DNA of 64,000 nucleotides from Ostrinia nubilalis (taxonomy: Eukaryota > Arthropoda > Insecta > Lepidoptera > Crambidae): assembly GCF_963855985.1 (NCBI RefSeq), contig NC_087093.1, forward strand, positions 8,253,501-8,317,500, in the 5' to 3' direction. A model generated the notes under the pieces. The model had not been told where the DNA came from. It did not search any database and saw only the letters and a list, made by a program, of their open reading frames with translations. The translations under genes and the position numbers were made by a program. This document shows, one piece after another, positions 24,626-35,778 of this stretch (its first letter is position 1; each line of letters starts with the position of its first letter).

Positions 24626-26029
24626 TTTTCAAAAGCGATGTAATAAATAGTAAGTAGGATCTGTTAAAAAGTTTTTACACAATTAAAAATGAATTATTCA
24701 TAATATACCACTAGTCTGACCTACTTGAATAATAAAAAAGGTTTTATAGCCTGACCAGGAACATAAAAACCCTCGCCATGTTACGGAAAACTAATGGTAC
24801 TAATTTCTTTTAATGGCAACAGTAACTGAAAACTTCATTGACATGTCACCTTGCATGTCAGTCTATTGCTGTCAAAGTGTAAACAAAGTTTATTTTAAAT
24901 GTGCGCAATTGGTTTTATGAATTAAATTGCTAAAATATTTTTATAGTCGTGAAAGAAAAGTGTTTCACAATGTGTTAAAGTATTTGTCGAAGAGAAATAC
25001 TAAGGGTTTGGACAATATTTTCATTGAATAATGTTTCCGACAAAGGTTGTCAAATTGACTGACATGTTTATCGTATAGTACAGTCCACTATGAAAATTAG
25101 CTGTGGTTTGTTTCAATTACCTATTTTAAAAAAAATTGTCACTTTCTAAGTGTTGAATTTTATGGGATTGGGAAAGAAGTACCGAGTTTGAAGCGTTCAT
25201 GAGCAGACATTGCAGTTGAATATTCGGGTGAATATCCCAAACACGTTTTTTACGCGGCGGAGCTGAGAATCGATGGGAGAAATGTAACTAGAGCGATGAT
25301 TTTTTTTCTGTATATAGTTTATACAGCGTTTTACACGATAGCAAAGTCTTCAGGACAATAGGTAGTTATTTTATGTACTAAAAAAATTTTTAAAGACCCA
25401 AAATCTAATAGCGGTGGCGCGTCCTAACTCTATTTCTACTCATAAATTGTGTTATTCCTTCTTTCTCGGGGATTCTAGTAATTTAAAAATAGTATAGCCA
25501 TAAAATACATTAAATAAGACTTCCAAATGATATGAAAGAAATGTGATATTTCATATTTTAAGTGTTTTAAATAGCCTTTCAAAACTGTCCCACGAAAAAA
25601 AGCAATTACAGTGGCTCAATTTCGACACTCTCTTACTTCTCCAAAGAAGCTTTGAGAGACGTAGAGTTCTTCTTCCCTGCATCACTCAACTGTGTCCTCC
25701 TGATCGGGCTATAAAGACTTGCGACTTGTGGTATTGTTTTTCCAGCAGACCCGTAAATATTTGTATCAGCGGCACAGGAATACAAAATTTTTCAATTTCG
25801 CTGGCAAGTGTATGAGTGAAAGCTACTTACTTAGATGCTAAACGATTCTTTAACATGATTAAAGTTTGGTGTTTTGTTGTATCTGCATACAGAAATTATT
25901 GATCAGAATTATAGTTTTCTTTATAATTTGAATTTTGTAACAGTTTTTCAATTCCGGTGGCGCAATTTCGGTGGCTCCGGTGGCGAATCTATTGCCGGAA
26001 TTGGTCTTATTGGCTCTGGAGCATTGTAC

Positions 26030-26480
26030 CTAGGTCTACTAAGGTCTCAGTCATAACTACAATATCGTCAGTGAATCGAAGTTGTGTAATGTACTCGCCG
26101 TATCTTGATACTGAGCTCGGTCTAGCTCAGAAGCTTGAAAACCTCTAAGTGGGAGGTAGTGAAGACTTTAAGAGATTATGGTGTCTCCAACTCTGAACCC
26201 TCGCAGCAATCAGATAAGTTTCGAGTTCTGATCTTGGGGGAGGGCTGATATGATGAAGTTTTCATACAAATACTTCAGAAGTTGCATGTATCGTCGACAG
26301 TCAATTTGACGCCATTAAAGAGACTGTAGCACAGCCCAGGTCTTGACCGAATCGAAGAAGGTACAAAAAGGCCAATAATAATGACTGATTATAGTCCTCA
26401 GTCTTCTGCATAATTTGACGCAGCATTAAATATGTACGTAGTATTACGAACGTCTTTTCGAAAATGAGGTTGTCTGGGAG
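26030..26480 (-). pseudogene. Decayed RTE-type reverse transcriptase fragment
   Basis: Short in-frame pieces on the minus strand recall RTE-clade RT. FDSVKTWAVLQSL (about 26320-26358) corresponds to the AFD catalytic block. RGFRVGDT near 26176-26205 corresponds to the RQGD block. TDDIVVMTET (about 26042-26071) corresponds to FADD, with the first residue changed. Frameshifts and stops lie between them, so nothing is expressed. It is nested in the 25226-28371 transposon. Confidence 0.65.
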
Positions 26481-27189
26481 ACTGGATGTTGGATAGCGAG
26501 AGTGTCATGTTTCAGGAAAAAGCTGCCTCACCTGACTCTGGACCATCGCCAACGTCCATTCCATTCCAGTCTCTAGCACCACCACCATGTCTTATTTTTT
26601 GGTTTATCGACCAATAAACATGGTGGTATTTAAGAGAACTTTAGTACTAGCATTCCATCTGATTTCATAAGCTCAGTTGTGATTTCATTATCTCCTGGTA
26701 CATACCTTGTTGTTTTTAATAGGGCATTCTAATCTCACTCAAGCTAAAGTCTAGGATATCTTCGCTTAAGTGTCGGAATAATCTCGATCTTCAGCCTAAT
26801 TACTAGTAGTGCTTCTTAATCTCTCCTAGCAGCTTAGGCATTTACCAAAATGGTTCTGCTATCCTCGTTATTCATGTTGGTATATTCAATTTGGTCCTCG
26901 CAAATACATACTTTCGATTTATTACAAAAAATCGTCTCTATAATACACTTTGTATCAGCGTGGGGACTTGGATAGCTATTTATACATCGATACTAAGCAG
27001 AATCTTAAAAACAGATGAGAATAGTCCTGAAACAGCTAAAATTTCCCTAGTCTCGTAGGTTGCAATCTATTCTGCCACTCGAGATGAAAATTCGTGGGGC
27101 TATGGAGCTGGATTGGCACTGGTCGTGGCTTAGGCTTCATCAGTCGACAGCTTTTGGTCATCTTTTATTCGGCATTCTTCTATTTCGGT

Positions 27190-27292
27190 GATGACTTCTT
27201 CTTCTTCCTCGGTCCCTCACTGATGAGGATCGCAACCGCAGATAGTGTTCCTTCATAGACTGCGGTCATAAGCTGTGTGGTGATCGGAGAAT
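27190..27292 (-). mobile_element. RTE 3' end fragment with GAA tail
   Basis: On the minus strand, ACAGCTTATGACCGCAGTCT through GGTTGCGATCCTCATCAG leads to a (GAA)n tail. It is about 90% the same by eye as the plus-strand copy at 35596-35778. It lies upstream, in minus orientation, of the RT fragment at 26030-26480, so the two are separate insertions. Confidence 0.7.
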
Positions 27293-28634
27293 GCAAATGT
27301 GATTAAATTGCCTGTTCGTCTAAAAATGATTACTACATTTTGATTTTTGCAGTACTATTAGGGTGCAGCTCAGTACGCTTTTACAGTTCTGGCATCTTTT
27401 GCTAGGCCTTCTCTCTCTATGAGGCTGGCTGGATTTAGTCCTCCGTTTCTTAATTGTACTACTTTCATTTAGCTCATTGTCGCTAGGTTTGCATAGCTTT
27501 CCGTTAAATTACCCTGTCACAAATATGTAATGTGTTAGTTCAGTAGCTGGTATAGATCTAGAAATATCTTCATACTTAATCTCCAGTTCGCATGGTCTTT
27601 AGCGAATAATTAGTTGCGTAATTCTGAGTATAGGATAGGTATGATACTCGTACCATCATGAAAACTTGGCTAGCCTGGACCAATATTTTTACTTATGGAA
27701 GATAAACCTAACACCAACCTGGGGCAGTTGGTCGCCCTCCCGGGACTAGAGTTGGTTTCTGGGTTTGAGGGTCATGTATGATGTCTTTGTGATGACTCTA
27801 GAATAACGGGGCTGTTGGCGGCTAGAGCCAGAAAGTTTTGGATTTGTTCTCTATGGAGGGATTTTGCCGTTATCACCATGCTTAGCAGGCTGGTTGGTAG
27901 TTCCAGTATGGTAGTAAATACCCGGAAAGATGCTGCAGCCCACCCTCCAGTATTTTGATTCCTTAGTCGGCTATTACGACTCACGTGGGAAGATTTGATG
28001 CTTTTTTAGGGTCACAACACAGGCCTGAATCTTGTTTTTAATTATAAACATCTTTACTGGATAATAATACTTAATTGATTACAAATAAATAAGTAATTTG
28101 AGACAATCATCCGTAACATTCCGAAGTCCGCTGTATAAATAAATTTCGGTGGATTGGTTCTTAATTCCGGTGGCTCAAATACAATTTCGGTGGCTCTTGA
28201 TAATTTCAAATTGACATATCTCGAGAAGTATTAATAATATTTTGATCTCTACCATATCATTGAATAATACAAGTTATTTACTATTATTTCTGCCACAAAA
28301 AAGTTTTGGGAAGTGGAAATTAAAATTCGCCACCGGAATTAGGCAAAAAACGAGTTTGTTGATATTCACCCATTCAAGTTCTGAATTTGATGAATAATAA
28401 AATAAATTCTACTAGCTCGATTGATGGTTTCATTTAATTTATTTAAATCAGGTTACCCATAATAATATTTTTTCGTTAATTTATGAAAATATCAAATTAG
28501 CCCGTAATCCTGAATCCTGATACATAAAGTTAGCCTATTAATTTAACACAGGTACGACTGTACTCAATGTTGCACTATCAAATGCAATTGACGCGCCTCT
28601 ATGCCAGGGTTTTTATGTTCCTGGTCAGGCTATA

Positions 28635-29055
28635 GAATAAAGTATCAATATCAGAATTTATTTTTATGTAATAAACAAATTATTCTAGTTTTCTTGAGAA
28701 CCTGCTTCTTCAACTTCATAAATAAAATTATCTGCAGAACAAAATAATTGAGAATGTACATGTCTGCAGCTTTCTCAAAGGCCCTAGAGCAATTCTAAGT
28801 ATGCCATAAATAAAAACCTAATTAAAGTCATCAAACGTCTCAGTCATTAATTTAGTGTCACTAGAAACACCTAGTTGATCAAAACTGGTTTTTTGGGTTA
28901 TTATTAAGGACAAAAAAGATATTTGGACTATTATGTACTCTGTGGTTTGGGTGCATAATGTAATTTCCTTTGCCCACAGATCACTTTGCCTTAAAAAAAG
29001 TAAATGTCAAGATGACTGTTGCACCAAAAATTAAAATTAAAATTGATTTTGATAG
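28635..29055. other. Intronic sequence, nothing recognised
   Basis: AT-rich DNA between two transposons, without coding signal or repeats matched in the window. Confidence 0.5.
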
Positions 29056-29062
29056 ATGTTGT

Positions 29063-30591
29063 CACGGTAATATCACGGTAATACTATCTATACAGTATTC
29101 CAACTCGGGCATATTTTTGAAATAAATGTCAACAGCCCCGCGGTACGTCACGGTATGACAACATGCTATAGGGCTGCCCACCTACAGTACCCATTCTAAT
29201 TACATCTGTCTACTTAGAATTTCTATCTAGTTTTGTGATTGTAATTTTTATTTATTTATACAAACAAAATACTTTGTGAATGGAATAGGATAAAAATGCG
29301 TGTTGTTTTGTGTTAGTAGATTTAATTAAAAAAAATATACTAAAATAATTTTGAATCTACTAATCATAATGAGTACTTAATGACCTGTTACTTTAATTTC
29401 AGGCGGATGAAGTCATGGGCAAAAGCTGGTTTAATACAATATAATTTTTATTTCAAATCAAACTGACTGAAAATGACCATTTTTGACTGTCAATAACTTG
29501 TTTTTGACAAATTTGACTGTAAATGACGGTAGTCAAATTCAATCACCTTAGTCATTTTCAACACTAGCTAGGCCATCGACGTCCGTTCGGCACATTCGCG
29601 ACACCCCTAACCCTAACTTTTGGATTTCGACCGCGTCCCGAGATTTGAAATTCGAAGGAAAGCTCGCGTTTCGTCGGTTTATATGAAGTTATAATACTGT
29701 ATGATATTATTACCGTGGTAATATTATCATACAGTATTGTAACTTCATATAAACGGACGAAATGCAAGCTTTCCTTCGAAATTCAAATCTCGGTATGCGC
29801 TCGACATGCAAAACTCGGGGGTGTCGCGAATGTGCCACAGTAATAAACGGACGATGTGACAGTAAGCGCTCTTTTTTTATAAAAATAATTACAAGTACCT
29901 ATTTATTACAGTGTTAGGTAAATGGGTTTATAAGCCGACACTAGCCCATGTTAACATATGCATAATTATAAATAGTATGGTGAAGTCAGTGATAACATCA
30001 TTTAACTTTTTTAAATTTTCATACATAAATAAAATTTATAAAATCAGATTTGTATGAAAATTAAAATGATTAAAATGATGATATCAATTTTCTGACTTCA
30101 CCATATCATTTATATGCACATGTTAACATGGGCTAATGTCGACTTATAAACCCATTTACCTAACACCCTGTATAAATAGGTTCTTGTAATTATTTTTATA
30201 AAAAAAGAGCGCTTACTGTTTAAAAACAAGCATTTTGTACTCCTCAGTCGAGGCGCATACATTTTACGGTCGCAAATTTATAAGTATTTGTTACTAAATC
30301 TTAACACAAATATATTTTTTTAATTAAATCTACTAATCACAAAACAACATGCATTTTTATCCTATTTCATTCACGAAGTATTTTGTTTGTCAAAATAAAA
30401 TTAAAAATTACAATCACAAAATACACTCACAAAACTAGATAAAAATTCTAAGTAGGCAGATGTAATGAAAATAGGGTCTGCAGGTGGACAGCCCTATCGC
30501 ATGTTGTCATACCGTGACGTACCGCGCGGCTGTTGACATTTATTTCAAAAATATGGCCGAGTTGGAGTACTGTATAGATAGTATTACCGTG
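29063..30591. mobile_element. CACGGTAATA element, inverted dimer with 7-bp target duplication
   Basis: It starts CACGGTAATA and ends TATTACCGTG, flanked by direct ATGTTGT (29056-29062 and 30592-30598). 29063-29708 is one unit, also found at 34875-36713. From 29709 to 30591 the family runs in reverse: the first ~130 bp mirror the end of unit 1 and the last ~310 bp mirror its start. The reverse half is interrupted by a hairpin element (29859-30219) and by unrelated sequence near 30220-30300. The 7-bp duplication only outside the pair shows insertion as a dimer. Superfamily not assigned. Confidence 0.85.
29859..30219. mobile_element. 361-bp hairpin element with ACAGTAAGCGCTC ends
   Basis: Left arm ACAGTAAGCGCTCTTTTTTT and onward is matched in reverse by the right end AAAGAGCGCTTACTGT. 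The arms run about 130-150 bp each with few differences, including the inverted TAGGTAAATGGGTTTATAAG block, around an AT-rich centre (about 30000-30090). No clear target duplication. No coding capacity. Confidence 0.8.
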
Positions 30592-30613
30592 ATGTTGTGT
30601 TGAGTTCAGCCCC

Positions 30614-30737
30614 CCTAGACAAAACGCACTTTTTGATCGAATCGAAAATCGAATCCGTCAAAACTCCATACAAAAAAGGGGCTTTTCGACCACTTTTCGA
30701 CTGGTTTGCGATTATAATTTGCACTTTGTCTAGACCC
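30614..30737. mobile_element. Small TIR element (CTAGACAAA ends)
   Basis: Left CCTAGACAAAACGCACTTTT and reversed right GTCTAGACAAAGTGCAAATT give imperfect inverted ends about 120 bp apart. It lies just outside the target duplication of 29063-30591. Confidence 0.5.
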
Positions 30738-30837
30738 ACTGTGTAGTTTTGTGCGATTTAACGATAAGAACGACAGTGGTAAAAGGTAATGGGGGCAAAT
30801 TTTTTCCCTCAAGGAAAAATATGAATTGGTTATAATC

Positions 30838-31070
30838 TTACTTGCCCACAAGGATACTGTACGAGCACGTCAGCATCGACCGCGACCTACAACATGCTAG
30901 CCGACTGGCCCATGAACCCTGAACGAACGTGCACCGTAGGCCCTCTACAATGACGGCACATTGGACTGGACACATTGAATTGTGTACATTATGTAAATCT
31001 TGTATATAGCAATAGCATAACAGTAATAAACCAGATATCAACCGTCCGCGTTGTGTTTCATTTCCCCCAC
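30838..31070 (+). other. Possible solo LTR or retroelement remnant (weak)
   Basis: A GC-richer block with TTGTATATAGCAATAGCATA and then AATAAACCAGATATCAACCG resembles the end of an LTR with a poly(A) signal. No second copy, primer-binding site or target duplication is visible. It may be something else. Confidence 0.2.
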
Positions 31071-31344
31071 TGAGGCCAAGAAAGCCTTAGTGCAGTCCTC
31101 CTTCCTATCAAACCTTTCTTTAAATCTAATTAAAAGGTATTGTTAGGGCTCTAGGGACTACAAACGAAGCCAGAAATATAGCTTGGTTATGGGTAACCAA
31201 TACCTACTACCTATACCGCATGTAATCCTGTCTCATTCTATAATATATGGCCGCCTGAATAAACTTGAATGAAAAAGTGTTTCCACTGTCTCAATTGCAT
31301 CAAAAGCTCCAAACAAATAATTTAATTCAGTTTCCATTTTGCCG

Positions 31345-31515
31345 AATAGGCGTGATTGACAATATGCGTGACAGTTGTGGTGACAGTGACAACCTGCACG
31401 CGCAGTGATCGCCATCGCGGTCGCGGCAGTGTGAAACAACTTTTGCACGCGCAGTGGTCGCCATCGCCATCGCCATCGCTGCACGCGTTGGTTTGTCCGA
31501 ACCTTTAATTCATCA
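31345..31515 (-). repeat. Dispersed GC-rich repeat (CCAACGCGTGCAGC family), copy 2
   Basis: On the minus strand: AAGGTTCGGACAAACCAACG, CGTGCAGCGATGGCGATGGC, then two GCGCGTGCA blocks. It matches 24425-24625. Confidence 0.65.
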
Positions 31516-33354
31516 ACTCACTTTCTACGTTCACAAGATATCTTAAAATTAATTATATTTCGAAATAGGTTATCTAAGTTTATAATGAAGTCTTTAGTAC
31601 GGTTCCGTTTAAGGGCGTCCGTCAATTAATTTATAGCGATCGCTAGATATTTATCAACGTTGTAAATGTAGTTCGTCATAGTTCGTTATTAGCATGTCAC
31701 GGAACAGTATTCCACTTCTGACGACCGTTTTACGTGACCAGGGTGAAAAGAGGCACTTAAACATGCAATTTCTAATACATATTTTCTATGGACGATTAAA
31801 TCGATAATACATAAATAAGACGCGAGAAAACTCTTCAGGTGAGAAATGTATAGTGGACAAACCAGATGATTGGGCCCTACAGCGGTGCAATAACATTCAA
31901 TGCTGTATATTCATTTTAAATAAATACTTTTGCTATTTGTGAATTCAGATTTAATCTGTATCTTACTCTGTATAAATACCAGTAATGTTTACGAATTGCT
32001 TCGAGTAATTTGCATTAACAATGGACTTTTATTTGTTACAGGTATGGCACGAGAAATAGCACAGCGTAAATAAAACACGAAATCGGACTCTCAATAACAT
32101 AAATACAAGTTGTAAGGAGGTGGTAAATTAACATCGGTTTCATGATTCAAGTCATCTGCAGCCTGCTAAAGTCTATAACGATTTTATAAGTGCGTAAAAT
32201 AATGACAGCTCTATATGTACACTCGCATTCGCGTACTAGAGACATCGATATTATAATCTCGAAGGCATAAAGTATTGCAAGTAATGTGAAACTGCGCGAA
32301 CGGACGGTGTAAATACACACGTAATATTTTCATCTCTCGTATGCAAAAATGATTAAAAATGCACGTCTTAAGGTCAAGCCTGTTACCATAAAGTTGTAGA
32401 GACACACGTTTCATATAACAGTAATACATTCATTTTGCAAGACCGTCATGGACACGATTTCTCTGTAAAGTTAATTTTAATTATGCGAAATTTTCTTTGT
32501 GTATTAAATTGTTGCGATAGGCGCAGGATCATAACAGGCTAAAAAATATTAGACGTCCTAGAGTTAGATATTAATGCAATGAATCAAAATACTATTTCGT
32601 AGCCTCTAGCGAAATTTAATGCCTCTTCTTATAACAAAAGAATCAAGGTAGCATAGCGAACTTCCCTTTAAAGGAAGATTGAACGATCCTTAATGAACTG
32701 GCTAAGCCCTAAGGTAATATAATGCAAGAATTAAGTTCTGTTCATACGATTCCGACCAACTCGTATAATCTTTCAATTGTGCGGGCGGATACTTTAGATG
32801 ATTGGTCTAGTTATAAAGCGATGTAATATAATCTCGTTGTTGAGATAATATCACTTGTTATTCAAAATTCTGACTATTATTGCCGATTTAGTACTTTCAT
32901 ATTTCATAACTCCAACTACAAACAACTGAAACTTAATAGACTGTTTAATAAAAGGTCGTGCGAAAATGCCTCTCTGATACAAAAACAAACAATTTACTAA
33001 TTCAACATTTAAAATGAAACATAATTACTTTTTTACATAGGTATAACAAACTCATATACTGGATATTATAGCTAAATTCTCATGCGATTATAGTAAGGAT
33101 GTAAATTACGATTAATATCGAATTAAAGATTTTATCTCTGATTAGCAAGACTCATTTTATTGTCGCTTTTAATATGGAAGTATTTCTGTAATAAAATTCA
33201 AAACCTTGTACATAACTAGGAATATTGCTTATTATGCATTATGCGTTTTACGAATCGCAAATAATGCCATGTAATTGTAACCAATTAAATAAATATCCAA
33301 TACCAAGTGTTAAATGTCTAGCGCGCATTGTAGGTGTAATATAAAACAACTACA
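31516..33354. other. Intronic sequence, nothing recognised
   Basis: AT-rich, with no open frame above 80 codons, no inverted repeats noticed and no GC-rich patch of note. Confidence 0.5.
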
Positions 33355-33550
33355 TAGATACTGTACCCGCTACTTCGTATGCGTGAAAATAATTTTAATA
33401 TTATTTTTTTCCCCATTTTTGTAACATTTCGTGATGTCAGCCTATAACTTTAGCTCTTGATAAATAGTTGGATCCAACACAAAAAATATTTTTTTCATTT
33501 TAATTGTTCCGAGCTAGTAAGCAAGTTCCTGACATTAGCGCATTTAACAA
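33355..33550 (+). repeat. Dispersed lepidopteran repeat fragment (CTTCGTAYGCGTG family)
   Basis: It starts ACCCGCTACTTCGTATGCGT and ends with TCCTGACATTAGCGCAT. The same two blocks occur, separately, at 6670, 41980-42035 (reverse), 37660-37692 (reverse) and 13430-13500 (reverse). Confidence 0.6.
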
Positions 33551-33554
33551 AACA

Positions 33555-33770
33555 AATAAAATAAAATTAAAATTAAAATTTCATAAAATTCATTTATTTT
33601 TGCAAATAGGCTTTTAAAGAGCACTTTTACACGTCCCAATATTAACCCTACCACTGCTTCGGGACAATAAATGGGCCAGTGCTGAGAAGAAGCAACGCAA
33701 GAAACTCAGTCACTATTGTCAGTCACTTTATTGGATAAAATTCTTTAGCTTCAAGCATAAAGGAAAACAT
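33555..33770 (-). mobile_element. LINE 3' UTR fragment
   Basis: On the minus strand, TGACTGAGTTTCTTGCGTTG and CTTCTTCTCAGCACTGGCCC lead to TTTGCAAAAATAAATGAATT. I recall this as the 3' end of common lepidopteran CR1/jockey-type LINEs. No coding part remains. Confidence 0.5.
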
Positions 33771-33795
33771 TTAAAAATATAGAGTAAAGATACAT

Positions 33796-33981
33796 CTGTG
33801 TGCCTACCATGAGTTTACGTTAGGTGTGCTCGCTAGCGACTGCGTAAAAAAATGACATTCAAATGTATGACATATTGTGCAGCGCCCCTAGCGGCTACTT
33901 TCAAGAAATAAAATCTTCATAGAATTTTTTGACGTATTCGCTAGCGAGCTCACCTAACGTAAACTCATGGTAGGCACACAG
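33796..33981. mobile_element. 186-bp inverted-repeat MITE (CGCTAGCGA type)
   Basis: It starts CTGTGTGCCTACCATGAGTT and ends with the reverse. Both arms continue through TACGTTAGGTG and the small palindrome CGCTAGCGA. Its core matches, in reverse, that of the neighbour at 34011-34183. Confidence 0.85.
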
Positions 33982-34010
33982 TTAGCATAGATCTATTCCC
34001 ATGATCAGGG

Positions 34011-34183
34011 GGCGTAGTGTGAGTCTACATCAATATTCGATATCGAGTACGTCAAAAAAAATCTATGAAAATTTCAGTTCTCGAAAGTATCTGCTAGAGA
34101 CGCTGTACAATCCAACATACATATAATGTAATTTTTTTACGCAGTCGATATCGAATACTTTTAATGTAAACTCACACTAAGCC
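34011..34183. mobile_element. 173-bp inverted-repeat MITE (CGATATCGA type)
   Basis: Left arm GGCGTAGTGTGAGTCTACAT and the reversed right arm GGCTTAGTGTGAGTTTACAT both carry CGATATCGA. The core (GCGTAAAAAAATTACATT, CTGCTAGAGACGCTGTACAA on plus) matches the core of 33796-33981 in inverted orientation. Confidence 0.82.
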
Positions 34184-34867
34184 TACAGTTTGAGTAAACT
34201 GTGTAAATCTTTTGTGTCGAAACGTAAACTCAGGCGCATCATGTCGACAGGCGCGGAAACCAATACTTTGCGGGCGGTTACGTGAAAAGCTGATCACGAT
34301 CCTCCGCCACGAAGCTCGAGGATCAACACTGATCGATTGAAGTCTAATTTTTTATTGAAAGTGGCCTACCTGTGGCTGCACAGGTAAATTGCCGAGTAAC
34401 ACCATAAATTAAAGGAACAAACAGAAGAAAGCCATCAACAAATGCAACTTGTCATAGTATACGAAGTCAAACTCTTCCCTTCTAAAGTTTCCATTAAGCA
34501 CTGCTCTACCATCCAAGCTAAAACTAATTAGGATTCTCAGTTGAAAAAACGGCATCTGTCGATACAATCAAAGTAACCGTCCCATAGTCCCACGGTACCC
34601 TAAAACGGTATTTAGGTAACGAGTCTGAAGGGCCGTTGGTTAGCCTGAATTTCGTCGAACGGGAACCGAACCCGGGCCCGCGGCCGCCGTGGCTGCGCAG
34701 ACAAGATCTCTCCCCATTGTGTGCTTTGAACCACTCGATAATGTTCTACTTTGCCGGTAAAAAGAGAATTTTAATGAAACACCTCACTAAACTTTCACGA
34801 GGAAGGTATATTTTAAAGTTTAAATATGCAACAAAGAAAAGGTGTCTTACTCGTGGTTTATCTCATC
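34184..34867. other. Intronic sequence with GC-richer segments
   Basis: 34235-34345 and 34625-34730 (GGGAACCGAACCCGGGCCCG, CGGCCGCCGTGGCTGCGC) are GC-rich. No coding or repeat evidence. Confidence 0.45.
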
Positions 34868-35325
34868 TTCATGTCACGGTAATACTATCTATACAGTATT
34901 CCAACTCGGGCATATTTTTGAAATAAATGTCAACAGCCCCGCGGTACGTCACGGTATGACAACATGCTATAGGGCTGCCCACCTACAGTACCCATTCTAA
35001 TTACATCTGTCTACTTAGAATTTCTATCTAGTTTTGTGATTGTAATTTTTATTTATTTATACAAACAAAATACTTTGTGAATGGAATAGGATAAAAATGC
35101 GTGTTGTTTTGTGTTAGTAGATTTAATTAAAAAAAATATACTAAAATAATTTTGAATCTACTAATCATAATGAGTACTTAATGACCTGTTACTTTAATTT
35201 CAGGCGGATGAAGTCATGGGCAAAAGCTGGTTTAATACAATATAATTTTTATTTCAAATCAAACTGACTGAAAATGACCATTTTTGACTGTCAATAACTT
35301 GTTTTTGACAAAGGACAATGGGCAA

Positions 35326-35577
35326 AATGGTACCCGGCTCCAATAGATATGTGTCTAGTATCGTTTGAAAGGTCTTACCAAGATGAATAACTTTTACTAT
35401 GACCACCAGCCTCAGATCTGGTTGTGTACGTAGATAAACATACTTCTTTGCAGAATGGTACCCGGCTCCAATAGTTATGTTTGTAGTGTCATTTGACAGG
35501 TCTTACCAAGACGAACAACATTTACTATGGCCACCAGCCTCAGATCTGGTTGCGTTCGAAGATAAACATACTTTTTG
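35326..35577. repeat. 128-bp tandem duplication
   Basis: Two copies start at AATGGTACCCGGCTCCAATA, 128 bp apart (35326 and 35454). They share GGTCTTACCAAGA and CACCAGCCTCAGATCTGGTT, with about 10% differences by eye. Confidence 0.85.
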
Positions 35578-35595
35578 TGTAACCTAAGTATCATA

Positions 35596-35778
35596 TAGGT
35601 AGTATGGAAGGCAGACGCGCTCGGGGCAGGGCACCGACGAGATGGTCGGACGCGGTGAGGAAGACGGTGGGCGGGACTTTGCATCGTGCGGTCCACACAG
35701 CTTATGACCGCAGTCTGTGGAGGAACACTATCTGTGGTCGCGATCCTCATCAGTGAGGGACCGAGGAAGAAGAAGAAG
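35596..35778 (+). mobile_element. 5'-truncated RTE insertion with 10-bp target duplication
   Basis: Direct AAGTATCATA lies at 35586-35595 and 35779-35788. Between them is an RTE 3' end: in frame it reads RRARGRAPTRWSDAVRKTV, then WRNTICGRDPHQ and a stop, followed by a (GAA)n tail. This is the C-terminal tail typical of RTE ORF proteins (family knowledge). It is only about 180 bp long. Confidence 0.82.

Larger units (their letters stand above)
25226..28371 (+). mobile_element. 3.1-kb DNA transposon with GGGTGAATATC ends and subterminal GGTGGC repeats
   Basis: The ends are GGGTGAATATC and GATATTCACCC, flanked by direct ATTC on both sides (25222-25225 and 28372-28375). The uninterrupted copy at 15776-16517 has a single ATTC at this site, so the boundaries are exact. 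About nine copies of a motif close to AATTYCGGTGGC lie near the two ends (25611-26005 and 28138-28346), in line with transposase-binding sites. I see no transposase; the middle holds decayed RTE retrotransposon sequence. The superfamily is not assigned. 54041-55803 is a relative. Confidence 0.85.
24747..28632 (-). mobile_element. Copy 2 of the TAGCCTGACC TIR element, split by a 3.1-kb insertion
   Basis: It has the same ends as 15776-16517 with TA flanks (24745-24746 and 28633-28634), in opposite orientation. The element parts are 24747-25225 and 28376-28632, together 736 bp against 742 bp in the uninterrupted copy. The sequence between them is a different element. The two copies differ by scattered substitutions and small indels only. 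Confidence 0.88.

Noticed and set aside
25543..28000. Transposase gene inside the GGGTGAAT element
   Set aside because: Only short frames without DDE-type or other transposase motifs. The recognisable coding pieces are RTE.
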